DNA of 62,000 bases from Cryptomeria japonica (GCF_030272615.1 NC_081406.1:212016997-212078996); one strand, 5' to 3'; positions 43,745 to 56,285 are shown, numbered from the stretch's first letter. Program-made: numbers and translations. Notes: generated by a model not told the origin, from the sequence alone.

Positions 43745-44436
43745 TCTTCTCCTCCAAAGATTATATCATCAATGAATACTTCTATAAACAAGATGTCATC
43801 ATTAGTTATTTTGTAATATAAATTGTTGTCTGCATTTCCTTTAGTAAAACCAATCTTTAAAAGATACTTATCCAACCTTGCATATCAGGTTCTTGGGGCT
43901 TGTTTTAATCCATACAGAGCTTTTCTTAATCTGCAAACCATATCATTGTCATCTATCAATGAAAATCCATTAGGTTGTTCAATATAGACTTCCTCTTCAA
44001 GATCTCCATTCAAGAATACACATTAAATATCCATTTGATAAACTTTGTACTTCTTGTGAGTTGCAAAGGCCAAGAATAATCTGACTGCCTCAATTCTAGC
44101 TACCGGTGCAAAGGTTTCATTGTAATCAACTCCTTCTTTCTGAGAATATCTCTTACACACTAATCTTGCTTTATTTATAACAACCTTACCATCTTCATTA
44201 AGTTTGTTTCTAAATACCCATTTGGTTCCAATTACATTTTTATCTTTTGGCCAGGGAACTAATGTCCAAGTATTATTTTTCTCAATTTGTCCTAATTCTT
44301 CTTCCATAGCTTTAATCCAAAATTTATCTTCACATGCCTCATTAATAGATGATGGTTCAATTTCAGAAATAAGACATACCTCTTCATTTGCCAATCTTCC
44401 TCTTGTCATAACTCCTTTAAATTTGTTTCCAATTAT
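43745..44436 (-). pseudogene. Element B N-terminal RT
   Basis: From linker to catalytic box: [51 protein letters not shown] then TAA (44023) where relatives have Lys, a CAFLNG equivalent, and [12 protein letters not shown] at the J border. The aspartate pair is intact. Confidence 0.88.
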
Positions 44437-45261
44437 CTAATCTTCAGAATGATTCAATCTTACATACCGGGGTGTCTTAGTTTGTTGTTGTCCTTCAATT
44501 ACTATGGAATCCTCTGATGGTACCGGGGTAACTGGATCTTCATTCTGTACTAGTGGATTTAGTGTAGGTTCATTTGTCACAACTTCTGTTGCCGGTTCAG
44601 AGTATATATACCTTGAAGTTCCTCTGAATTGTTCATCAACCTTTACATTTGTACTCTCAACAATTTTCTGCAATCTCTTATTAAAACATCTATATGCCTT
44701 GCTCTTAGATGAATAACCAAGAAATATTCCTTCATCACTTCAAGGATCAAATTTGCCAATATACTCATCTCTTCTAATATAAAATTTACTTCCAAAAATT
44801 CTGAAATACTTAAGAGTAGGAGTATTACCAAACCATAGTTGATGAGGGGTCTTACCGGTTTCACCTTTGATGTGAACTTTGTTGAATGTATAGACGGTTG
44901 TGCTGACTGCTTCTCTCAAATACACATGTGGTAAATTTGCTTCATATAACATACTACTTGCTGCATCTAAGATAGTTCTATTTTTCCTTTCAACAACTCC
45001 ATTTCGTTGTGGTGTCCAAGGTGTTGATAGTTGTCTTCTAATTCCATTCACTTCACAGAATGTATTAAAGTCCTTAGATGTGAATTCTCCTCCTTGATCT
45101 GATCTTAAACATTTGATTTTCTTACTGGTTACATTTTCAACCATTGCTTTGAACAGTTTGAACTTTCCAAGTGCTTCTGATTTTTCTCCAAGAAAAGTAA
45201 CCCAATACATTCTAGAATAATCATCAATAATTAGCATGAAATATCTATCACCTTGTAAGAT
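44437..45261 (-). pseudogene. Element B integrase core and linker
   Basis: MLIIDDYSRMYWVTFL, CLRSDQGGEFTSKDFNTF (second Asp and the GGEF intact, unlike A and D), RNGVVERKNRTILDAA with the catalytic Glu, then FRIFGSKFYI. The segment is bounded by a stop near 44738 and by TAA 45262, shared with D. Confidence 0.88.
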
Positions 45262-46041
45262 TTAAGTTCTAGCTGGACCACATAAATCAGTGTGAATCAA
45301 ATCAAGAGCATTATTGGATTTTTCTAGAATACTTTTGAAACTAGCTCTAACTTGTTTTCCAAATTGACATTCCTTACATATTGTCTTCTGAGGTTTCACA
45401 ATTTTGGGTAGATCTCTAACTGCCTTAGAAGTACTAATCTTTATCATACAATCAAAGTTTACATGACATAGTCTCTTATGCCATAACCAGCTTTTATCTA
45501 TATGTGAAATCAAGCATGCCTTTTCATTGTTCTTCAAATGAAAGATATTACCTCTAGTCTGATTACCGGTTGCAATCTCTAAACCAGTTCTATTCATGAT
45601 TTTGCATTTACCATTCTTATATTGTAACTGAAATCCCTTCTCAACCAATTGACCAACACTTAAAAGATTATGCTTTAATCCTTCAACATAGTAGACATTG
45701 TTAGTGTTATGCTTACCATCAAGAGTTATTGTACCCTTACCTTTGATTGAACAGGCTTTGTCATCTCCAAATCTTACTAAACCTCCATTGTATTCTTGAA
45801 AGTTCAAGAATTTACCTTTGTCTCCTGTCATATGATGTGAGCATCCTGTGTCAATGATCCATTCATCTTTTACTTCAACTTTAGCTGCTAGGGGTTGTTC
45901 TACTAGTTGAGCAGTAGGTGTCGGTTGATCTTCTATTATAGCAACAAAAACCCATCCATTGTCTATTGGATCCTCATCAGAATCATCAATCACACCTTCA
46001 TCAGCAATGTAACAAGATTTGTCTTTGTTCTTCTTAAATCG
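45262..46041 (-). pseudogene. Element B protease and pre-integrase
   Basis: DEWIIDTGCSHHMTGDKGKF is an intact aspartic protease site (DTG). GGLVRFGDDKACSIKGKG, HNLLSVGQLVEKGF, the [13 protein letters not shown] and CKECQFGKQ zinc region and HTDLCGPART follow. The frame ends at TAA 45262-45264 within ART|KS. Its upstream boundary is a stop at 46042 (TAA or similar after YQR). Confidence 0.9.
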
Positions 46042-46977
46042 TTATCTCTGATATTTAGGATTAGGCTTGTATGTTCTTCTAACTTCTTCTCTTAGTCTAG
46101 CATGTCTATCAGGGCATCTCAAAGATATATGACCAATCTTATTGCAGTTAAAACATTTAAAGGGTGCTTTACCTTCATACTTACTTCCAACTAGACCTTT
46201 TGGCATTATCCTTGCAAATAGTGCTTCAAGTTCTTCAAGCTCTTCATTCTCCTTCCTAGTTTCTTCAAGTTCTCTTGCATAAAAGGCTTTGCTATCTGAT
46301 TTGTCAAATGATGGAGCATATGATGTTGATGCTTTAAAGGCCAAATCTGTCTTTATGGTAGCAAAAGGACCAAATTCCTCAATTTCAAAAGCTGAAAGTT
46401 TTCCAATCAATGTATCCCTAGTTACTAAAGTATTAGGCATTGTTCTCAATTCATTTATAGTAGTAACCTTCATTTTATATGTCGGTGGCAATCCTCTTAA
46501 GATTTTTGAAACAATTTCATCCTCACTCAAGGTTCCTCTACAACATTTAATATCCAAAACAATTTCATTTACTCTTTCCATAAAAGCAAAAATCATTTCA
46601 TCTTCTTCTATTTTCAGATGTTTATACTTGACTCGGAAGCTTTCAAGTTTTGCAATCTTGACTGTGGAATCTCCTTCATTCAGTGTTTCCAAATGATCCC
46701 AAATAGCTTTAGTAGTAGACCTATCTGATAATCCCATGATTTGTTGATCTGATAAAGTGCTTAAAAGTGCTTCTCTTGCTTTGCAATCATTCTCCTCATC
46801 TTTAGCTAAGGTAGTTGGAGCAGTCTGACTAGCTACAACAGTAGTATAACCATTCTTTGTAACTTCCTAGATATCCTTACCAATTCAATTCTAATGTGTC
46901 TCCATTCTGATCTTCCATATCCCATAGTTGGTTCCATCAAGTTTAGGACGGTCATTCCTGAAATAATTAGTAGTCAT
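46042..46977 (-). pseudogene. Element B gag
   Basis: ATG at 46977 starts MTTNYFRND. The UBN2-type Gag matches A and D; a TAG replaces Trp of DIWEV near 46870. The zinc knuckle CFNCNKIGHISLRC is complete. It remains in one frame. Confidence 0.9.
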
Positions 46978-47020
46978 TGGATCTCCTCAAGTTGTTAAAC
47001 TTTTGCAAAAAGAGGACTAA

Positions 47021-47032
47021 GCTCTGATACCA
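47021..47032 (-). promoter_or_regulatory. Primer-binding site of element B
   Basis: Minus-strand TGGTATCAGAGC, exact consensus. Confidence 0.92.
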
Positions 47033-47034
47033 AT

Positions 47035-47881
47035 TGTTAGGTCCCAGAGACAACTGAGAGGGGGTGGGGGGGTGCATTAGTTGTTAGGTCCCAGAGATAG
47101 TAAGTGTACATAAATGGGGTCTGCACATGCAGAAAGGTCAATATCCTAGAGCTCACTGCTCAATCACACAATGGGAGTCATACTAACTGCAGTTGGATGG
47201 TTAAATCCAATAAGAATGTACTGCACAAAATAGCATCTTCATATGTTGGATTCAATACTGGTGTAATGTTGATATGCTTCTTTAAAAACCTAGCTTCACC
47301 TTCAAATGATATCTTCGTGTATACCTCTGCTTAATCTCGCATATACCTTCTCACAATCCTTTTTCACATTCCACGTTCAATCTTACATTTATACCATAAC
47401 CTAAGACCAATTTTAGTAGGTTGGCTCTACAAGATATTACAATAAAATCATTTGTAAACAATATAATATCCGATGCAATAACCGATTGAACATGTCGGCT
47501 TAATGCATTTACAACAATAATAAATCATCTCCATAGCATGCCATGCTGATCTGGAAAAGATAAACCTGTCGGTGTAACCCTAGGTAACCCTGTACTTATT
47601 TGTCAGTGACAACAAATATGTATATATGAATATACCAATGATTAATTCTTTAAAACAAAGTGTCCACACAATGTCTTCAACATTACCAAGTTTTTTCCAT
47701 ATCATTCCAATTGCCGGTGATCATTATATCCTGCCGGTGAACATTATATCCTGTCGGTGAACCATATACCAGTAACTGTGCAATAGTTACTTGCTTGCCG
47801 ATGAATGTTGCTGGATCTCCAAAGTGCTAGTGTTTTAGTAGGTGTTGACATCAATGACAAAACCATACCAAAATACCAACA
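47035..47881 (-). repeat. 5' LTR of element B, rearranged
   Basis: Only 847 bases. The first 47 bases (47035-47081) are normal, then a second TGTTAGGTCCCAGAGA copy of the LTR end begins at 47082 and jumps straight to ATAGTAAGTG, a point about 270 bases further into the normal LTR. The rest is collinear with the 3' LTR to CCAACA at 47881. Confidence 0.92.
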
Positions 47882-47886
47882 GATAC

Positions 47887-49582
47887 TTCCCTCAGAATGG
47901 AAGATGTGCTCCTAAAGAAAGGAGATATATCACTTTGGAAAGAAACATCACAAGGTTCTAGTTCTAAAGAAAAGAACAAATATTGGAAATACAAAAAAGA
48001 TAACAATAGAAACATTGTTAATGACAGAGTGGTAGACACTATTCAAGAAAAATCAAATTCCAAAATATTTAACCTAGCTAGTGGCACACAAGCACTCAAA
48101 GCCGCTGAAAAATGCAGTAGAAATCCTCCAAAAAAATCAAAAGAATGGTTTAAAGAGAAACCTTGGCTTTCAAAGCCTAAACATGATATTACTCCTCTAG
48201 ACGAATCATGTTTTTTAAAGAGAAACCTTGGCTTTTAAAACTTTATTGGCAAATGACCTGATAACATTGCTAGACAATTATAGACCATATGATCCAGAAG
48301 TTAAACCCAAATGGTGGAGAGAAAATGAATACTATGAATACCATTGAAACAAGGGTCATACCACAAACAACTTTATGAAGCTCAGACATGAAATTCAAGA
48401 TCTCATCAATGCTGACAAAATCATTATTGGAAATCACATGACTAATGTTGATCACAAGGCTTTTAAAGATCTCTAAGCTGCTTATGAACAAGGTGATTCC
48501 TCAAAATCCAAGGGAGGTGCTAAATTCAATTACACCTACACTAACAATGACAACGTGATCAACATGATTGAATCTTCCCAACCTGAATATTGCAATGTGA
48601 TCATAATCAAAGATAAACAAAATCAAGCACAAACTGCCAATGCTATGACCTACGCTCAAAAGAAGGTTACTCTCCAAGGAGCTAGTTCCTCAACTTCTGC
48701 TCAAACAACATCAAATCTATCAACTTCTTTAAACAGACAAATAGATACAATCACAACTAAATCTAAGAAATTGGCTTCATCATCCTCTCCTAGTTATAGC
48801 ATCGTCGAACAATTAAAAAGAACTAACGCCCAAATCTCCATTTTAGAACTGCTTAAGATCTCTTATGCTCATAGAGAGATCCTAGACAAAGCTTTGCTCA
48901 CTACTAATGTCCCTAAAGATTTAGATGTAGATCGGTTTTAATCTATGGTAGGTCACCTGACTTTGCCTCATTACCTCACTTTCTCTAAAGAAGATGATAA
49001 CTCATTGAATCACCCAACATAACCATCCATTACACATCAAAGCTATGATCCATAAACACCGTGTTAAACGTGTTTTGATAGATGGAGGCAGTGGGTTGAA
49101 TATTTATACCTACAATCTACTGACATAGCTAGGATTTTCTGAAAATGTCATTGATCCAACAAAGAAAATAACAATCAAAGCTTATGATGAAGAAGAAAGA
49201 ACCTATAAAGGTCTGGTACTCTTACCAATCATGGTAGGACCTATGGAAAGAGATGTTATCTTTTAGGTGCTCGGCCTTCCTCTTTCATACAATATCTTAC
49301 TGGGTAGGCCATGGATTCATGAAATGAAAGCAGTACCATCTACATATCATCAGTGCTTGAAATTTACTTACAACGGAGTTGAAGTCAGTATTCTTTTTTA
49401 TGCAAGTTATACCTATAATGCATTAATGCAAAGTGTTGATGCTTTTGTTCCTCATAATAGAGCCGCCTCTACAACTAAAAGTTCAGAAAATTTGCAGAAA
49501 TATTTAGAGAAGAAATTGAAAATCACAAATATTGGCATGGATGGATACAAAATAGAATATGTACTCTCACTAATGTCTCTTC
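47887..49582 (+). pseudogene. Gypsy element I gag end and protease
   Basis: Gag resumes in frame after B (LRMEDVLLKKGDISLW). A degenerate knuckle, YEYH then NKGHTTNNF, lies near 48335-48380 with two Cys replaced. VEQLKRTNAQISILELLK and LDKALLTTNVPKDLDVDRF follow. The protease site KRVLIDGGSGLNI lies near 49055-49105, then LPIMVGPMERDVIF and [20 protein letters not shown], typical of plant Tat-like gypsy proteases. Stops and small frameshifts occur. A 22-bp direct repeat sits at 48149 and 48214. RT is not reached before E'. Confidence 0.85.
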
Positions 49583-50666
49583 TGATGGAATTATGATGGA
49601 TTGATTATGTGTTGCATTGATGTTTTTTTATAGATGTCAACACTAGTTGTTATGGTTGGTTATCGGCAGACAAGTCTTGGTTACCGATAGAAGATCTAGT
49701 GTTACCGACAGAAGAGACTATTTGTTGGACACTTCCAACATGGTTGGATCAATGAAGTATATTTGATTTCATGTGTTATATGTAAAATGAGCATGTTTTA
49801 GTTATTTGGTATTGGCTTGGTAATGAAATGCTATCATACACTCTGGTAAACCCTTACTGATACTAGTTTAAGGCTTTGTCGGTAGAGCTTTCATTGAGGA
49901 ATCGTGACAGGATGCATAGTTGGTGTAGGTGCAGCTTCTTCATGGATTTCATGACACTGAAGATGTTCTTTGATCGTGCTTCAAATTTTTGAAGACAATG
50001 CTTTGGCATGGTGGACCCAGAATAGGTTTGGTACCTATCTAGGTTACAGATCGGTATCATGCTAATGTGTATACATGTTACCAGGATGCCTCGAGATGAT
50101 TTATGGCTTTGTTATTATTGTTTTGTTCTTAAGATGACATGACATATCATTGTAATATGGAGTCATGTAATGATCTTATTTTAATATCTTTTAGTGGCTG
50201 ACCTAATTGGCTAAGGCCTTAGGGTTTGTATAAATAAAAGGTAGAAACTCTTTGTAAAGTATCATGGTTATTGGAAAGGTCATGGTCAAGGAATGTAATT
50301 TGCAAATATTGTAATATCATTTAGTTAGAGGAGATGGTCGATCATTGGTGATCGAATTGGATTCAGAAGAGGATTTAGTCCTCTAGCACTTAGTTTAACC
50401 GGGACTGTAATCAGGCATGGTAGATGATATTTCTAGAAGTTCACTCTATTAGATTGTTGTCCATTTACCTTGAGATGGTTGTAGCCTCTCTGTAGTTAGT
50501 GAGACTCTTTTGTAATGAACAGTATGCTCTAGGAAGTGTGCCTTCCTGCAAGTGCAGGCCCCTCATTGTAACACATACATTTTGCAGAAGTATCATCTGA
50601 CTGTGGATAGGCTTCCCACCATGGTTTTTCCCTTTCTGGTTTTTCCACATACAAATCATGGTGCTA
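49583..50666 (+). mobile_element. E': E-family LTR, cut by element D
   Basis: From TGATGG, the sequence aligns with the E LTR (TTGATTATGTGTTGCATTGATG, GTATAAATAAAAG at 50226, CCACCATGGTTTTTCCC near 50617, CAAATCATGGTG). It ends abruptly at about 50666, where D's LTR begins; the last ~110 bases of the LTR and anything after lie beyond D. Left TSD candidate TCTTC. Confidence 0.8.
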
Positions 50667-51340
50667 TGTGGTATGGTTTTTTCATTGATGTCAACACCTA
50701 CTGAAAACTAGCACTTTGGAGATCCGACAACATTCACCAGCAAGCAAGTAACTATTGCACAATTACTGGTATATGGCTCTCTGGCAAGATATAATGTTCA
50801 CCGATGCTTGGAATGATATGGAAGACACTTGGTAATATTGAAGACATCATGTGGACACTTTGTTTTGATGAATTAATCATTGGTATATTCATACTTGCCT
50901 ATTTGCTTTTACCGGCAAATAGGTCCAGGTTATCTAGGGTTACACCAGCAGGTTTATCTTTTCCAGATCAGCATGGCACGCTATGAAGATGATTTATTAT
51001 TGTTGTAAATGCATTAAGCCAACATGTTCAATCGATTATTGCATTCGATATTATATTGTTTGTAAAATGATTTTATTGTAATAACTTGTAGAGCCGACCT
51101 ACTAAAATTGGTCTTAGGGTATGGTATAAATGTAAGATCTTATTTGTAAGATCAAATGTGGAATGCAAAAAAGAGTTGTGTGAAGGTATATGCGAGATTA
51201 AGTAGAGATATACATGAAGACATCATTTGAAGGTGAAGCTAGGTTTTCGTAGAAGCATATCAGCATTACACCAGTATTGAATTCAGCATATGAACATGTT
51301 ATTTTGTGCAGTACATTCTTATTGGATTTAACCATCCAAC
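50667..51340 (+). repeat. 5' LTR of element D, first part
   Basis: It starts TGTGGTATGG, where A and B have TGTTGGTATTTTGGTATGG, so about nine bases are lost in a short TTGGTAT repeat. It then follows the family LTR, with a TATAAATG box at 51125-51132, to CCATCCAAC, where C inserts. Confidence 0.88.
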
Positions 51341-52515
51341 TGTTGGAAATATGGATGGAGTAACTGAGAGGGGAGGGGTGAATCAGTTACCACAAAAATA
51401 AATCCACAAGTCCCTTAGATGTCTTAAATATAAACTGCTGAAACTCGGTAAATTAACTTATCAGTGTTTATTAAACATTAACATGCATAAAACAAGTAAC
51501 ATGAACACAAGTAACACCAGATATAACGTGGAAACCCAATTTTGGGAAAACCACCAATGTAACTAGTTACTGATTTTCACTCTTCTGAAGTGAGCCCTGT
51601 TAGGAGCCAACCCTGTTAAAGGTTACAAAACACACTGTTAGGTGTGACCCTGTTAGAGGATTTGATCACCCTGCTAGGAGTGGCCTTGTGAAAGGTCTTA
51701 AGAACAATTCAACCGAATTGTCACCTTGTCAGAGGATTTACAAAATGGTTGTTAGACCAACTCTGTTAAGAGATTTCGGTATCACTGCTACAATGGTTAG
51801 AAAGCAACAATGAAGTGATCTGAATTAAATACAACTTATCTTGCTGATACAGATCTCTGTTCTGCGCCAATAGATCCTTACTGATCACATATATCTTTTC
51901 TGCACCTCAAGGATATCACTGATCCTTCATCAGAATTCGCACATTTCTGCTCCTTCACATTTCCATACTTTTCATACTTCACCACACTTTGAAATCGCAA
52001 CTTGATCTCTCATATATACCATTCAGGTTACCAAGTCGGTCCATTTACAAGTTAAGATGAATATTACATAGGTCGGCTACATATACAAATTTCAATAAAT
52101 AAATATTGCTTCGGTCGGCTGCATAAACATTTCACTGATGCTCGGTGAACACTGTTGATTCTTCGGTAACCGACTGAACTCGGTAAGTACTGCGAACTCG
52201 GTATAGACTGACTTTTCTTCACATATTCTTCGAAGACCGACTTAACTCGATAAAGACTGCGAACTCGGTATAGCATACTGGAGTGCTAGGTAGACTCTGT
52301 AACTTGCTTCTCTTACCATCTGAACTCGGTAGACTCTGTCTAACTGCTTTGCCGAACATTCTGAACTCGGTAGACTCTGTCTAACTGCTTTGCCGAACAT
52401 TCTGAACTCGGTAGACTCTGTCTAACTGCTTTGCCGAACATTCTGAACTCGGTAGACTGATATGACATTTGTGTAACATCAAAGACAATACACAATTAAA
52501 CAATTGTATCCAACA
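51341..52515 (-). repeat. 3' LTR of element C
   Basis: Minus sense starts TGTTGGATACAATTG (at 52515) and ends TCCATATTTCCAACA (51341). It contains the 41-bp repeat array and the U5 hairpin near 51360-51390. Confidence 0.95.
52320..52458. repeat. 41-bp tandem repeat array in C's 3' LTR
   Basis: Three full units (52320-52360, 52361-52401, 52402-52442) start CTGAACTCGGTAGACTC, plus a partial fourth. The equivalent array in the 5' LTR lies at about 58185-58323. Shorter AACTCGGTA copies continue leftwards to about 52195. Confidence 0.93.
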
Positions 52516-52925
52516 ATCTCCCTCTTTGGCATTGATGGCAACACAACATGTCATAGCAGAATAAAATTTGAAAACAGGTCTTTTCTTTTATGACAGCAAC
52601 ATGCCAACATAACTTTCCCTTTGGATAGAGAACACTCCTTCTTTCAATAATCTCCCTCTGTGAAGTAACTTCATCTTTGGACGGTAAAACTCTCCCTCTT
52701 TATCAAACAACTCTCCCTCTTTATCTTAATGAACTTTCTTTTAAATTTTAGTAGGATATGACAGTAACTCTCCCTCTTTGACAACACATGCCAAAGACAA
52801 TAAGGCTTTATCTGAGTTATAATGTACCTTTTGTACTGATTCATATGCAATATTTTCCTGATTATACTGCATCAACTAGTAGATTTTTCACTTAGGATGA
52901 GTTGATGCATCACTAAAACTTTTCT
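52516..52925 (-). promoter_or_regulatory. C 3' noncoding region and polypurine tract
   Basis: Minus-strand GCCAAAGAGGGAGAT (52516-52530) abuts the LTR as PPT. Further AGAGGGAGA copies occur near 52650, 52690, 52715 and 52770, so the PPT motif is repeated. Confidence 0.85.
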
Positions 52926-55670
52926 TTAGTGAATTTCAGATAGGGGAGTGACCCCTAACTTACCTCTTAGATACAAGAATGCATCCTTAGCCAATGGTTT
53001 TGTGAATATGTCAGCAATTTGTTCCTTTGTGTGAATATATTCCAATCTGATCTCCTTGTCCTGCACCAATTCTCGGACAAAATGATATTTTATTGCAATG
53101 TGCTTGGTTTTGGGATGCATTACTGGATTCTTGGACATGTCAATTGCACTTGTATTATCACAGAACATAACAATTGGTTCTTTGATTTCCATTTTCATGC
53201 CTGCCAATAGCTGTTTAAACCAAACAACATTTGAACAATTTACTGCTGCAGCAACATATTCTGTTTCTGTTGTAGATTGGGATATACAGTTCTGCTTTTT
53301 GCTTGTCCAGGAAACCAATCTCTTTCCTAGAAAGAATGCTCCTCCGCTTGTACTTTTTCTATCATCAATGTTTCCTGCCCAATCAGCATCAGTAAATACT
53401 TTCAAATCAAAATTTCCTCCAAATTTGTACCATAATCCATACTCTTCAGTTCCTTTCAAATATCTCATTATTCTTTTGATTGTCGTCATGTGACTTTCTC
53501 TTGGCTTTGCTGAGAATCTTGCAACAATACCAACTGCAAGAGCAATATCTGGCCTAGTATGAACAACATACTGCAGCTTTCCAATCATAGATCTATACAG
53601 TGTTTGATCTACTTCTTGTGATTCATCTTCCTTGGTAAGCTTCAATCCAGTACACATAGGAGTTCCAACTGGTTTACAATCTTCCATACCGAACTTTTTC
53701 AGTATCTCTTTGATGTATTTTGATTGTGTAATGTAGATACCATTTTTATTCTGTTGAATTTGAAGACCAACAAAGAATTTGATCTCACCAAACATAGACA
53801 TTTCAAATTCCTTATTCATTTGTACTGAAAATTCTTTGCAAAGATCATCATTTCCTGTGAAAATAGTATCATCTACAAATATTTCTGCTAAGACAATTTT
53901 GTTATCTGATCCTTCCTTGATATACAAGCTACTGTTATCATTAGTTCTTTGAAATCCAATCTGAATAAGATAGTTATGCAATCTTTCATACCATGCTCTA
54001 GGGGCTTGTTTCAGACCATACAATGCTTTATGTAATTTGCAGACCATGTCCTTCTTTTGTGGATCAACAAAACCTTCAGGTTGTTCAATATAAACCTCTT
54101 CATCCAATATACCATTAAGAAATGCAGATTTAACATCCATCTGATAAACTTTGAATCCTTTGTAGGCGGCATATGCTAGTAAGGTTCTGACTCCTTCCAA
54201 TCTTGCAACAGGAGCAAAAGTTTCTCCATAGTCTATTCCTTCTTGTTGAGCATATCCTTTGCATACTAGTCTTGCTTTGTTTCTTGAAACTTTGCCATCT
54301 TCATTCAGTTTATTTCTGAATACCCACTTAGTTCCAATGACATTTTTATCCTTAGGTCTGGGTATAAGAGTCCATGTCTTATTTTTCTCTATCTGTTCTA
54401 TCTCTTCTTTCATAGCCTCTGTCCAACTATCATTTCCCAATGCATCTTTGACATTTCTAGGTTCAAAATCAGCAAGTAAACAAGTACTTTTCAACTTACC
54501 TCTTGTCATGGTTCCTTCAGATTTGTCTCCAATGATCTGATCTGCCGAGTGATGTCGTCTGACATACTCGGCTAATACAGGTTTCTTGCCTTTAGAATGA
54601 ATTTCATCATTGTCCTCTTGGTCTGGCTCGGTAAATATTGGCTCGGTTTCTTCAGACTCGGTAGACACTGGTTCTGGTTCATCAGACTCGGTAGATACTG
54701 GCTCTGTTTGCTCTTTCTGTAACTCGGTTATTGATGACTCGGGAGTAGAAGATTCCTGATTTGCAGATGTATCTGGTATTGTATCAGGTTCAATAGACAC
54801 AAATCTTCTATAATCTTCTGGTTCTCTTTTGCTTTCTTCTTCAGATCTTTCTGCAAACTCATCAACTTTCACATGTGCACTTTCTATAACTTTATGAGTA
54901 GACAAGTTCAAACATCTATATGCTTTACTCTTGCAAAAATATCCGAGGAATATACCTTCATCACCTTTCACATCAAATTTTCCTTTTCTAGATTCTTTCA
55001 AAATGTAACATTTACTTCCAAATACTTTTAGGTAACTTACATTAGGTTTGTAGCCATACCATAATTCATAGGGGGTTTTGCATGAGTCCTTCTTCAGCTG
55101 TACTCGGTTCAAGGTATGAACAGCAGTGCTGATAGCTTCCTTCCAGTATTTGATAGCAATATTCTTTTCAATCATTAAGGTTCTTGCACAATCCATGATA
55201 GATCTGTTCCTTCTTTCAGCTATTCCATTTTGCTCAGGAGTTCTAGGGGCTGATACTTGTCTTTTGATTCCTCTTTCAATGCAAAAGTTATTGAATTCAT
55301 GAGAGATAAATTCACCACCTCTGTCTGACCTTAGACATTTAAGTCTTTTACCTGTTTCTTTTTCTACTCTAGCCAAATACCATTTGAACTTTTCAAATGC
55401 TTCTGATTTGTTCCTTAAATACATGACAGTCATCATTCTTGAGTAATCATCAACAAAAAGAATGAAGAACTTTTCTCCAATATAACTTTCAGTTCCTATG
55501 GGTCCACATAAATCAGTATGCACAATTTCTAATATATCTTCAGATTGATAGTTTTTGCTTTTGAAACTAGTCTTTCCCATCTTTCCAATTTGACAATTCT
55601 TACATAGACCGACCTCAGGTTTCTTTATATCTGGAATACCTCTTACTTTTCTGAATTTACTTATTTTCAC
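52926..55670 (-). CDS. Element C pol: integrase, reverse transcriptase, RNase H (open)
   Basis: 914 open codons. Zinc region CKNCQIGK near residue 25; integrase DDE residues in [17 protein letters not shown] and QNGIAERRN (about 50-150); variable Glu/Ser/Thr-rich linker (about 280-390); RT with [35 protein letters not shown] and catalytic FVDDTIF (about 430-680); RNase H with [26 protein letters not shown] and [10 protein letters not shown] (about 760-890); end [12 protein letters not shown]. No key residue is missing. The ORF is in frame with protease and gag upstream, separated by TGA at 55764. The annotated Met is only the first after that stop; the natural product is a Gag-Pol polyprotein. 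Confidence 0.95.
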   Translation of the reverse strand: MKISKFRKVRGIPDIKKPEVGLCKNCQIGKMGKTSFKSKNYQSEDILEIVHTDLCGPIGTESYIGEKFFILFVDDYSRMMTVMYLRNKSEAFEKFKWYLARVEKETGKRLKCLRSDRGGEFISHEFNNFCIERGIKRQVSAPRTPEQNGIAERRNRSIMDCARTLMIEKNIAIKYWKEAISTAVHTLNRVQLKKDSCKTPYELWYGYKPNVSYLKVFGSKCYILKESRKGKFDVKGDEGIFLGYFCKSKAYRCLNLSTHKVIESAHVKVDEFAERSEEESKREPEDYRRFVSIEPDTIPDTSANQESSTPESSITELQKEQTEPVSTESDEPEPVSTESEETEPIFTEPDQEDNDEIHSKGKKPVLAEYVRRHHSADQIIGDKSEGTMTRGKLKSTCLLADFEPRNVKDALGNDSWTEAMKEEIEQIEKNKTWTLIPRPKDKNVIGTKWVFRNKLNEDGKVSRNKARLVCKGYAQQEGIDYGETFAPVARLEGVRTLLAYAAYKGFKVYQMDVKSAFLNGILDEEVYIEQPEGFVDPQKKDMVCKLHKALYGLKQAPRAWYERLHNYLIQIGFQRTNDNSSLYIKEGSDNKIVLAEIFVDDTIFTGNDDLCKEFSVQMNKEFEMSMFGEIKFFVGLQIQQNKNGIYITQSKYIKEILKKFGMEDCKPVGTPMCTGLKLTKEDESQEVDQTLYRSMIGKLQYVVHTRPDIALAVGIVARFSAKPRESHMTTIKRIMRYLKGTEEYGLWYKFGGNFDLKVFTDADWAGNIDDRKSTSGGAFFLGKRLVSWTSKKQNCISQSTTETEYVAAAVNCSNVVWFKQLLAGMKMEIKEPIVMFCDNTSAIDMSKNPVMHPKTKHIAIKYHFVRELVQDKEIRLEYIHTKEQIADIFTKPLAKDAFLYLRGKLGVTPLSEIH

Positions 55671-56285
55671 TAGGTTATCAAAATTTACATGACATAACCT
55701 TTTGTGCCATAACCAGCTTTCTTCAACTTGAGCAATAAAACATGAATTTTCACTTGTTTCAAGTCAGAACAAATTACCTTTTGTTTGAGTGCCTGATGCA
55801 ATCAGCTTTCCTTGATTATTTAGCAGTTTGGCCTTTCCATGCGTGAATTCCACCTTGAGTCCACTATTAAGTAGCTGTGCCACACTCATCAAGTTGTGAT
55901 TGAGACCTTCAACCCAGTAGGCATCATCAAATACAAGCTCTTTGGTTATAGGGATTCTACCTCTTCCTTTTATGTAGCGAGGTTCATTATTACCAAACCT
56001 TACACTACCTCCTTCATAGTCTATCAGATGTTCAAACTTGGTTTTATCACCAGTCATATGATGAGAGCAACCACTGTCTATGATCCAAGTATCATTTTTG
56101 CTTATATGAGAAATAAGTGTCATCTTATTTTCCTCATCATTATCAGAATCATCTCTTATAGCAATATAAACAATTTCATCTTCACTATTATCAGAATCCT
56201 TAGCCATAAAACATGTTTTCTTACCTTTGAATGATTTGTAGTCCTTTTTGCCATTCCATTTGTGATCTTTCTTCTCATCTTTGCT
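55671..56285 (-). pseudogene. Element C protease and start of pre-integrase
   Basis: TWIIDSGCSHHMTGDKTKF is an intact aspartic protease site. GGSVRFGNNEPRYIKGRG, LNHNLMSVAQLLNSG and GTQTKGNLF follow, then TGA (55764-55766), then [13 protein letters not shown]. The open part is 55764-56207; the codons up to the gag TAG (56286) are in the same frame. The TGA position would fit CGA, and both lesions are single substitutions. Confidence 0.9.

Larger units (their letters stand above)
37664..47881 (-). mobile_element. Ty1/copia element B, minus strand, same family as A and D
   Basis: LTRs lie at 37664-38743 and 47035-47881. Flanks GATAG (37659-37663) and GATAC (47882-47886) are a TSD with one change, and removing the element restores I's gag frame. 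The gag-to-RNase H frame shows stops but no frameshift over the stretch I followed, once J is removed. J interrupts RT. Confidence 0.93.
33444..49582 (+). mobile_element. Ty3/gypsy element I, Tat-like, visible part (with nested B)
   Basis: The LTR starts TGTAATACCC, the PBS region reads TTTTTGGCACCCACCATGG, and a long leader precedes a Retrotrans_gag-type gag and a protease with LIDGGSG. These are features of plant Tat/Athila-like gypsy elements. Copia B splits gag, and E' cuts the element before RT. The candidate left TSD is ATATT (33439-33443). Confidence 0.85.

Noticed and set aside
52320-52458. CRISPR array
   Set aside because: Units are contiguous 41-bp tandem copies without spacers, inside a plant LTR.
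53098-53493. Open frames on the strand opposite C pol (for example 131 codons)
   Set aside because: Shadows of the highly biased coding strand; no independent motif.
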